From assembly GCA_965659115.1 (NCBI GenBank), contig CBFHUP010000051.1:1-18540 (forward strand): a stretch of 18,540 nucleotides of DNA, in the 5' to 3' direction. Both the position numbers and the translations under genes were made by a program. Within the stretch, counting starts at the first letter, position 1. Each line of letters starts with the position of its first letter. The stretch comes from UBA8752 sp965659115 (lineage in GTDB: Bacteria; Bacteroidota; Bacteroidia; Flavobacteriales_D; Sanyastnellaceae). The notes below the pieces were generated by a model. It had not been told where the DNA came from and did no database searches. It saw only the letters and a list, made by a program, of their open reading frames with translations. Shown piece after piece: positions 1 through 5,534 of the stretch.

Positions 1-562
1 TGCCATCGATTTGCTGGCCATTCCAGTCTACGAAGCTGATGAGATTGTCGATGCGGTGATGGGCAGCATACAGGGCTGCTTCCCAAATTTGGCCTTCTTG
101 AAGTTCTCCGTCTCCATGAAGCGTGTAGACCCAACGGTCTTCGCCATTGAGTTTTTTGGCTTGGGCGGCGCCACAAGCCACGCTGAGACCTTGCCCCAGA
201 GAGCCGCTGGCGATCCGAATGCCCGGCAGCCCTTCTTCTGTAGCCGGGTGTCCTTGAAGCCTGCTGTTGAGCTTCCGAAAGGTGGCCAGTTCGGCAACAT
301 CAAAGTAGCCCCTTCGTGAGAGCACACTGTACCAAACAGGGGAGATGTGCCCATTGGACAAGAAGAAGAGGTCTTCCCCTCGACCATCCATGCTCCAGTT
401 TTCAGGATCAACCTGCATTTCATCGAAATACAGTTTGACCAGGAAATCAGTGCAACCGAGAGACCCGCCAGGGTGACCGGAGCTTGCTCCATGAACCATT
501 CGGACGATGTCGCGGCGCACCTGGGTGCAGAGGTCGGGGAGGTTGTGGTTGGATTCGGGCAT
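1..562 (-). CDS. Transketolase, N-terminal subunit (partial, 3' end outside window)
   Basis: Thiamine-diphosphate-dependent two-carbon ketol transfer in the non-oxidative pentose phosphate pathway; cytoplasmic. I translated the minus strand from the ATG at 562; 187 residues are visible before the window edge. The N-terminus contains TQVRRDIVRMVHG and SSGHPGGSLG (residues 13-36), typical of half-size transketolase N-subunits. GHISPVWYS follows at 71-79, SLGQGLSVACGAA at 121-133, and the TPP/Mg motif starts at GDGELQEGQ (150-158) and closes at DWNGQQ about 27 residues later. In Bacteroidota the enzyme is commonly split, with a separate C-terminal subunit gene directly downstream, which would lie outside this window. 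The gene is divergent from ychF. A TAGCTTTA element (590-583) close to the -7 consensus lies about 20 bp upstream of the start. A full-length transketolase cannot be excluded because the 3' end is missing. Confidence 0.9.
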   Translation of the reverse strand, partial: MPESNHNLPDLCTQVRRDIVRMVHGASSGHPGGSLGCTDFLVKLYFDEMQVDPENWSMDGRGEDLFFLSNGHISPVWYSVLSRRGYFDVAELATFRKLNSRLQGHPATEEGLPGIRIASGSLGQGLSVACGAAQAKKLNGEDRWVYTLHGDGELQEGQIWEAALYAAHHRIDNLISFVDWNGQQIDG

Positions 563-582
563 GGGGCGTGATGAATACTGTG

Positions 583-590
583 TAAAGCTA
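583..590 (-). promoter_or_regulatory. Possible -7 element for the transketolase gene
   Basis: On the minus strand the sequence reads TAGCTTTA, 7 of 8 positions of the Bacteroidota -7 consensus TAnnTTTG, ending about 20 bp before the ATG at 562. No clear -33 TTG element is seen upstream, so this is only a weak call. Confidence 0.25.
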
Positions 591-658
591 AATCGGGCTG
601 ACATGGACTTCACGCAGTGTGAACAAAAGCAGGGAAAGTAGAGCGGCGCCTGAGGAGC

Positions 659-666
659 TATCTTTG
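659..666 (+). promoter_or_regulatory. -7 promoter element (TATCTTTG) for ychF
   Basis: TATCTTTG is an exact match to the Bacteroidota -7 consensus TAnnTTTG and ends 21 bp before the ATG at 688. Transcription would start near 671-673, giving a very short leader. This argues against the upstream in-frame ATG at 619, which would not be in such a transcript. No good -33 TTG element is visible about 19 bp upstream. Confidence 0.45.
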
Positions 667-687
667 CGCTCCCAAAAGCGTTCTTCC

Positions 688-1785
688 ATGGCCCTGAAAT
701 GTGGCATTGTCGGATTGCCCAACGTTGGCAAATCCACCCTTTTTAATTGTTTGTCCAACGCAAAAGCGCAGAGTGCAAACTTTCCTTTCTGCACCATTGA
801 GCCCAATTTGGGCGTGATCAATGTGCCGGATGACCGGTTGCAAAAGCTGGTGGACATCGTCCAACCGCAAAACACGGTGCCCACCACCGTAGAGATTGTG
901 GACATCGCGGGCTTGGTGAAAGGCGCGAGCAAAGGAGAGGGGTTGGGCAACAAATTCCTGGCGAACATCAGAGAAACGCACGCGATACTGCATGTATTGC
1001 GCTGCTTTGAGGACGACAACATCGTTCACGTGGACGGGTCGGTGGATCCCATTCGTGACAAGGAAGTGATCGATACAGAGCTTCAGCTCAAGGATTTAGA
1101 AACGGTCGAAACCCGCATGCAAAAGGTGTCTAAGCAAGCGTCTATTGGCGACAAGGATGCCCGCAAGCAGCTTGATTTGCTCGAGCGTGTGAAACTCGGG
1201 TTGGAGCAGGGCATGAGCGCTCGGGCCGTAGAACGCGATGATGCTGAGGAGCCTCTTTTCCAGGAGATGCAGCTGCTGACGGGCAAGCCCGTGATGTATG
1301 TGTGCAATGTGGAGGAAGGCGCCGTGGTCTCGGGCAATGCCCATGTCGAGAAGGTCAAGGCCATGGCCGCAGCGGAAGGAGCGAGCGCCCTCATCATAGG
1401 GGCAGCCATTGAAGCCGACATTGCTGAACTTGAAGATGCAGAGGAGCGGAGCATGTTCCTCTCTGACATCGGATTGGAAGAACCTGGGGTGGCCAAACTC
1501 ATCCGTTCTGCCTACGGCTTGCTTCAGCTGCAGACGTATTTCACGGCTGGCGAAAAAGAAGTGCGGGCCTGGACGGTCAAGGCTGGCAGCACTGCACCAC
1601 AGGCCGCAGGTGTGATCCACACTGATTTTGAGAAGGGATTCATCCGCGCAGAGGTGATGAAGTATTCGGATTTCGTGGGGCTTGGCAGCGAGCAAGCGGT
1701 CAAGGAGGCCGGGAAATTGAATGTTGAGGGCAAGGAATATATCGTGCAGGATGGGGACATCATGCACTTCCGATTCAACGTTTAA
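688..1785 (+). CDS. ychF: Redox-regulated ATPase/GTPase YchF (Obg-like, OLA1 family)
   Basis: Ribosome-associated P-loop NTPase of the TRAFAC/Obg family; family members prefer ATP and are linked to translation and stress responses. The protein is 365 aa, matching the usual length of about 363. Visible motifs are the P-loop GLPNVGKS (residues 9-16), the switch II equivalent DIAG (72-75, the YchF version of DxxG), and NVEE (207-210) in place of the NKxD guanine-specificity motif, which is the hallmark of ATP preference. The central part is the coiled-coil insertion (about 130-200). The C-terminal TGS domain runs from about 281 to the end (LQTYFTAGEKEVRAWTV). The start at MALKCGIVG was chosen from family alignment and the -7 element at 659-666; the ATG at 619 would add 23 unrelated residues. 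No terminator is obvious before the next gene. Confidence 0.97.
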   Translation: MALKCGIVGLPNVGKSTLFNCLSNAKAQSANFPFCTIEPNLGVINVPDDRLQKLVDIVQPQNTVPTTVEIVDIAGLVKGASKGEGLGNKFLANIRETHAILHVLRCFEDDNIVHVDGSVDPIRDKEVIDTELQLKDLETVETRMQKVSKQASIGDKDARKQLDLLERVKLGLEQGMSARAVERDDAEEPLFQEMQLLTGKPVMYVCNVEEGAVVSGNAHVEKVKAMAAAEGASALIIGAAIEADIAELEDAEERSMFLSDIGLEEPGVAKLIRSAYGLLQLQTYFTAGEKEVRAWTVKAGSTAPQAAGVIHTDFEKGFIRAEVMKYSDFVGLGSEQAVKEAGKLNVEGKEYIVQDGDIMHFRFNV

Positions 1786-1847
1786 CGGCCCGTTTGGCGT
1801 TCTGTTCTAGGAAGGCTTGATGTCCTTGTTCAGCAGGGCTTTGAGGA

Positions 1848-2369
1848 ATGCCCTTTGAGGCTCAACTTGACCTCGTGAAATCTTTACTCGTATTGTTCAA
1901 AGGCGATTGCGCTGTGCTGGCGTGTTTTCTAGCCTTCTTGTGTTTCGGAATTGGGGGGTGTTCTTCTCCAGAGATGGTCCCTGCTCCGGCCGATTTTGAA
2001 GACGATCGAGCCCGGATTCTGGAGCGCATGTCCCATCAGGAAGCCGCATGGAATGAGGGCAACCTTGAAGGGTTCATGGATGCTTATTGGAGGTCAGACA
2101 GTCTGCTTTTTGTGGGCAGCCGGGGGCCATCGAGGGGATGGCAAACGACTTTGGACAACTACCGAAAAGGCTACGCCACACCGGAAGAAATGGGCCAATT
2201 GACTTTTGGTGTAACCAACCTGGAGCCGGCGGGAACGCAGCATGCTCTGATGTTGGGTTCATGGACATTGGACCGCACGGCAGGATTAGATACGCTGTCA
2301 GGTTGGTTCAGTCTGGTCTGGAAACGGCACAATGGGGACTGGGTCATCATTCGCGACCACAGCAGTTGA
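1848..2369 (+). CDS. Lipoprotein with NTF2/SnoaL-like (DUF4440-type) domain
   Basis: Function not established. The 173-aa product has a hydrophobic N-terminal segment ending in a lipobox-like GIGGC (Cys38), so it is probably a lipoprotein. The mature part reads as a small cone-shaped NTF2-like domain. It opens with the helix ILERMSHQEAAWNEGNLEGFMDAYWRS (about 57-83), contains YRKGYATPEEMGQL (105-118), and ends with a strand pair FSLVWKRHNGDWVIIRDHSS (154-173), the usual DUF4440/SnoaL-like ending where W-x-I-x-x-D-H is conserved. Such proteins bind small molecules or act as isomerase/hydrolase-like folds; no substrate can be read here. The start is uncertain: a GTG at 1875 gives a cleaner signal peptide (fMet-KSLLVLFKG...) than the ATG at 1848. 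The gene converges on the DivIC-like gene with only 13 bp between the stops. Confidence 0.75.
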   Translation: MPFEAQLDLVKSLLVLFKGDCAVLACFLAFLCFGIGGCSSPEMVPAPADFEDDRARILERMSHQEAAWNEGNLEGFMDAYWRSDSLLFVGSRGPSRGWQTTLDNYRKGYATPEEMGQLTFGVTNLEPAGTQHALMLGSWTLDRTAGLDTLSGWFSLVWKRHNGDWVIIRDHSS

Positions 2370-2382
2370 AGTTGAAAGGCCT

Positions 2383-2688
2383 TTAAGGTTCTACAAATAC
2401 ATACACGTCTTCTTGTGATTTGTGCATGTAGTATGATTCCCGTGCGTACCGCTCTTTGGCTGCTGGATCGGTCCTGATTTCTTCGAGCTGCAGGTCCAAT
2501 TCATCAATCAAGTCCGCAGTCTCACCGATGCGCGCTTGAATGTGGTTGCGCTCCAATCGGGTATTGATCATGCGGAATACGTCTACCTCTGCCATGGTGG
2601 ACATCCAAAGCAAGAACAACCCAAACGCCAAAACATAGCGGTTGCTGTACCTGATGCGATCCCAAATGTCCCAGAGTCGGTCTCTCAT
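2383..2688 (-). CDS. Septum formation initiator family protein (DivIC/FtsB-like)
   Basis: Small bitopic membrane protein expected to act in the divisome with FtsL and FtsQ/DivIB homologues. The 101-aa product has a short basic cytoplasmic N-terminus, one transmembrane segment (about 17-34, NRYVLAFGLFLLWMSTM), then a periplasmic coiled coil (about 40-72, rich in E, L, I and R). The conserved DivIC/FtsB tail is KERYARESYYMHKSQEDVYVFVEP (78-101), where (Y/F)ARE and the M-K-x-x-E-D spacing are the family signature. The ATG shares its A with the TGA of clpC (2690-2688 / 2688-2686), so it is last in the clpC transcript and probably translationally coupled. There is no separate promoter. It abuts the convergent lipoprotein gene. 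Confidence 0.88.
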   Translation of the reverse strand: MRDRLWDIWDRIRYSNRYVLAFGLFLLWMSTMAEVDVFRMINTRLERNHIQARIGETADLIDELDLQLEEIRTDPAAKERYARESYYMHKSQEDVYVFVEP

Positions 2689-5327
2689 CAGGAGTTGTCC
2701 TCGTTGTCTTCCGCAGTTTCAGGTGCCGCCTCATCGGAAGGGGAGTCCGATGCTGCATCGCCTTCGGCAGGTTTTCCTGCTTTCTTGCGCGGTTTCTTTT
2801 TGGGTGCTTCGGCTTTGATGATCCGGATGGCCAAGTCCTTTTGGCCTTCCATGGCATCGCCTTCAATCTTGTCACCTTCTGTCAGTTGTGCACTGATGAT
2901 CTCCTCAGCAAGGGGATCTTCCAGGTACTTCTGCAGGGCCCTGCGCAGCGGACGTGCTCCGAATTGTTCGTCGTAGCCTTTGTCGACCAAGAAATCCTTG
3001 GCAGCGTCTGTAAGGGAGATGCTGTATCCGAGGCCTTCGATGCGGTTGTACAACTTGCGGAGTTCCAAGTCGATGATGCGGTGAATGTCGTCCCGCTTGA
3101 GGCTGTTGAAGACAATCACATCGTCGATCCTGTTCAGGAATTCAGGAGCAAAAGCCCGCTTGAGTGCGTTTTGAATCACACCGCGGCGGTCGTCGTTCTC
3201 CTTGGTTTTCTTGGCATCTGTCGAGAAGCCTACACCCGTACCAAAATCTTGCAATTGACGCGCTCCAATGTTGGAGGTCATGATGATGATGGTGTTCCTG
3301 AAGTCGATGCGCCGTCCCAAGCTGTCGGTGAGCTGTCCGTCGTCCAAAGCCTGCAAGAGCAGGTTAAAGACATCGGGGTGGGCTTTCTCAATCTCATCGA
3401 GCAGCACGATGGAGTAGGGCTTGCGGCGTACTTTTTCGGTAAGCTGACCTCCCTCTTCATAGCCGACATATCCCGGAGGTGCACCCACCAAACGGCTGAC
3501 GGCAAACTTCTCCATGTATTCGCTCATGTCGATGCGGATCAACGCCTCTTCGGAATCAAAGAGGTTCTTGGCCAACTCCTTGGCCAGTTGCGTCTTTCCA
3601 ACGCCAGTAGGGCCCAAGAAGATAAAGGATCCCACGGGCTTGCTGGGGTCTTTCAACCCCGCTCGGTTCCGCTTGATGGCGCGCACAACTTGGCGCACGG
3701 CATCGGGCTGGCCGATGACCTTGTCGCCCATGTCATCTTCCATGCGGGTCAGCTTGCCGCTTTCTTTTTCGGCAATGCGCTGAACAGGAATTCCCGTCAT
3801 CATCGCGACGACTTCTTCTACATGGTCTGCGGTGACCGTAACCCTATGGGTCTTGGTGTCTTCCTCCCACTTTTGTTTCGCGGCCGTCAGTTTTTCTGAA
3901 AGCTGACGCTCCGAATCCCGCAAGCGGGCTGCCTCTTCATACTTCTGGCTCCGGACAACGCGGTTCTTTTCTTCCTTGACCTCTTCAATCTCCTGTTCGA
4001 TTTCGATGATCTCTTGTGGGACATTGATGTTGTTGAGGTGGACACGGCTTCCCACTTCGTCGAGCGCATCGATGGCCTTGTCTGGCAAGTGCCGGTCTGT
4101 AATGTACCGAGAGGTCAAGGAGACACAGCTTTTAAGCGCTTCATCCGTGTAAGTCACAGAGTGGTGCTCCTCGTATTTGTCTTTGATGTTGTTGAGGATC
4201 TGAATGGTTTCATCGACGCTGGTAGGCTCAACGAGGACCTTCTGGAAACGGCGTTCCAATGCGCCATCCTTTTCGATGTGCTGGCGGTACTCGTCCAGTG
4301 TTGTGGCCCCAATGCATTGAATCTCACCCCTGGCCAAGGCCGGTTTGAACATGTTGGAAGCGTCCAGTGAGCCGCTGGCTCCGCCCGCTCCCACAATGGT
4401 GTGGATTTCATCGATGAACAGGATGACATCGAGGCTCTTCTCGAGCTCGTTCATCACCGCCTTCATGCGCTCTTCAAACTGTCCGCGGTACTTGGTGCCG
4501 GCGACCAATGAAGCCACGTCGAGGGTCACGATGCGCTTGCCGAACAAGACGCGGGATACTTTTTTCTCGACGATGCGAATGGCGAGGCCTTCTGCAATCG
4601 CGCTCTTACCAACACCAGGCTCACCGATGAGAATGGGGTTGTTTTTTTTGCGACGCGCCAGCACCTGGCTGACCCGCTCAATTTCTTTCTCTCTTCCAAC
4701 GATGGCGTCGAGCTTGCCTTCTTCGGCCATAGACGTGAGGTCGCGTCCAAAGTTGTCGAGGACCGGCGTCTTGCTTTTGCTGTCGGTTTTGGAAGCAGCG
4801 CCGCCTCTGCCGGCATTGCCACCGCGAGGTTCGTCTTCGTCGTCGGCCATTCCCGGGAATTCAGCACGGGGCGATTCCGTGTTCCCTCCATCGGAAAGGA
4901 TGCTTTCAAATTCTTGTTTGGCTTCGTCGTAGTCGACGTTGAGGGCGAGCAGTGCTTTTGTAGCCACGTTGTTTTCGTCTTTCAAAATTGAGAGCAAAAG
5001 ATGTTCGGTGCCGATCACGGGACTCTTAAAGGTTTTGGCCTCGAGATAAGTGATCTTCAAGATTTTTTCGGCTTGCTTGACCAACGGGATGTTGCCAGGA
5101 TTGCCTGATTGTGCAGTATTCGGGGAAATGCTGCCCTCTACCATCTTGCGCAGCCGTGGAAGGTCAACATTGAGTCCTTCGAGGATGCGAATGGCCGTGC
5201 CTTCACCCTCACGGATGATGCCTAGCAGCAAGTGCTCCACGCCAATGTAGTTATGCCCCAGCCGCAGGGCTTCTTCTCGGCTGTAAGTGATGACGTCCTT
5301 CACGCGGGGTGAGAATTTAGCGTCCAT
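2688..5327 (-). CDS. clpC: ATP-dependent Clp protease ATP-binding subunit ClpC
   Basis: Hsp100 AAA+ unfoldase that feeds substrates to ClpP; cytoplasmic protein quality control. It is 879 aa, slightly long for the family. Domain order: double Clp-N repeat (about 1-145); acidic/glycine-rich linker (about 150-190); first AAA+ module with Walker A GEPGVGKS (235-242) and Walker B VILFIDE (301-307); UVR/M-domain coiled coil (about 440-490, QKYEEAARLRDSE); second AAA+ module with Walker A GPTGVGKT (572-579) and Walker B VLLDE (641-645); and a ClpP-docking VGF tripeptide (699-701) inside the GTGVGFSTD loop. The presence of UVR plus VGF separates ClpC from ClpB. The C-terminus carries an unusual tail: a Lys-rich patch (841-850, APKKKPRKKA) followed by an acidic stretch (854-879). 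It is divergent from gyrA, and the DivIC-like gene overlaps its stop codon. A TAGATTTG -7 element lies about 36 bp upstream. Confidence 0.97.
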   Translation of the reverse strand: MDAKFSPRVKDVITYSREEALRLGHNYIGVEHLLLGIIREGEGTAIRILEGLNVDLPRLRKMVEGSISPNTAQSGNPGNIPLVKQAEKILKITYLEAKTFKSPVIGTEHLLLSILKDENNVATKALLALNVDYDEAKQEFESILSDGGNTESPRAEFPGMADDEDEPRGGNAGRGGAASKTDSKSKTPVLDNFGRDLTSMAEEGKLDAIVGREKEIERVSQVLARRKKNNPILIGEPGVGKSAIAEGLAIRIVEKKVSRVLFGKRIVTLDVASLVAGTKYRGQFEERMKAVMNELEKSLDVILFIDEIHTIVGAGGASGSLDASNMFKPALARGEIQCIGATTLDEYRQHIEKDGALERRFQKVLVEPTSVDETIQILNNIKDKYEEHHSVTYTDEALKSCVSLTSRYITDRHLPDKAIDALDEVGSRVHLNNINVPQEIIEIEQEIEEVKEEKNRVVRSQKYEEAARLRDSERQLSEKLTAAKQKWEEDTKTHRVTVTADHVEEVVAMMTGIPVQRIAEKESGKLTRMEDDMGDKVIGQPDAVRQVVRAIKRNRAGLKDPSKPVGSFIFLGPTGVGKTQLAKELAKNLFDSEEALIRIDMSEYMEKFAVSRLVGAPPGYVGYEEGGQLTEKVRRKPYSIVLLDEIEKAHPDVFNLLLQALDDGQLTDSLGRRIDFRNTIIIMTSNIGARQLQDFGTGVGFSTDAKKTKENDDRRGVIQNALKRAFAPEFLNRIDDVIVFNSLKRDDIHRIIDLELRKLYNRIEGLGYSISLTDAAKDFLVDKGYDEQFGARPLRRALQKYLEDPLAEEIISAQLTEGDKIEGDAMEGQKDLAIRIIKAEAPKKKPRKKAGKPAEGDAASDSPSDEAAPETAEDNEDNS

Positions 5328-5342
5328 GTTTATTTAGAAAAG

Positions 5343-5355
5343 GGGGTAAGACCCC
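5343..5355 (-). other. Hairpin in the predicted clpC 5' leader
   Basis: GGGGT-AAG-ACCCC is a perfect 5-bp inverted repeat. Read on the minus strand (GGGGTCTTACCCC), it would lie within the first bases of the clpC mRNA if transcription starts just after the -7 element at 5370-5363, and about 16 bases before the ATG. It could stabilise the 5' end or modulate translation; there is no direct evidence for a role. Confidence 0.4.
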
Positions 5356-5362
5356 GAACCAT

Positions 5363-5370
5363 CAAATCTA
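5363..5370 (-). promoter_or_regulatory. clpC: -7 promoter element (TAGATTTG) for clpC
   Basis: On the minus strand TAGATTTG is an exact match to TAnnTTTG, and it sits about 36 bp upstream of the clpC ATG. The predicted leader is about 30 nt. No convincing -33 TTTG element is present at the usual 17-23 bp spacing. Instead a CCCG-TTT-CGGG inverted repeat occupies the position just upstream. Confidence 0.45.
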
Positions 5371-5374
5371 TTGA

Positions 5375-5396
5375 CCCGAAACGGGCCCTTTTTTTT
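5375..5396 (+). terminator. Short hairpin followed by T8 between clpC and gyrA
   Basis: CCCG-AAA-CGGG (5375-5385) is a 4-bp inverted repeat followed by CCC and eight T residues (5389-5396), so on the plus strand it resembles a weak intrinsic terminator. There is no plus-strand gene ending here. It could stop antisense transcription coming out of clpC towards gyrA, or be a repressor dyad in the clpC promoter. The stem is short and the call is uncertain. Confidence 0.3.
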
Positions 5397-5458
5397 GTGA
5401 GCGTTGGATTTTCCACAAATGCTCGTGTGCCTTGTTCAAAATACGGGCCAAAGTCAAC

Positions 5459-5476
5459 ATGACAGCGGGATGTCAT
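5459..5476. promoter_or_regulatory. Perfect dyad upstream of gyrA (operator-like)
   Basis: ATGACA (5459-5464), six bases, then TGTCAT (5471-5476): a perfect 6-bp inverted repeat. It lies immediately upstream of a TATTTTCG element (5481-5488) and 59 bp before the gyrA ATG, where a repressor or activator dimer could bind. No regulator family is assigned. Confidence 0.35.
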
Positions 5477-5480
5477 CCGG

Positions 5481-5488
5481 TATTTTCG
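5481..5488 (+). promoter_or_regulatory. gyrA: Possible -7 element for gyrA
   Basis: TATTTTCG matches TAnnTTTG at all but one fixed position and lies 46 bp upstream of the gyrA start. It is the best candidate in the interval, but no -33 element supports it. Confidence 0.25.
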
Positions 5489-5504
5489 CGTAACGCTTAA
5501 TTAG

Positions 5505-5520
5505 GGCCTCAAGTGGGGCC
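5505..5520 (+). other. Hairpin in the predicted gyrA 5' leader
   Basis: GGCCTCA (5505-5511) can pair with TGGGGCC (5514-5520), with one G-U wobble in RNA and a loop of about four bases. It ends 14 bases before the gyrA ATG. It could shape initiation in a message without a strong Shine-Dalgarno sequence. It is a structural observation only. Confidence 0.3.
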
Positions 5521-5534
5521 GAAGCACTGACAAC

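Noticed and set aside
619..687. Longer ychF using the ATG at 619
   Set aside because: The additional 23 residues do not fit the family N-terminus MxLKCGIVGLPNVGKS, and the -7 element at 659-666 would start transcription downstream of 619.
2375..2384. AAAGGCCTTT palindrome between two convergent stop codons as a bidirectional terminator
   Set aside because: It is ten bases with no loop, so it cannot form a useful hairpin; it probably arises by chance from the two gene ends.
2841..3899. A 352-codon open frame antisense to clpC
   Set aside because: It is fully contained in clpC, whose motifs are unambiguous; the composition is that of a shadow frame.
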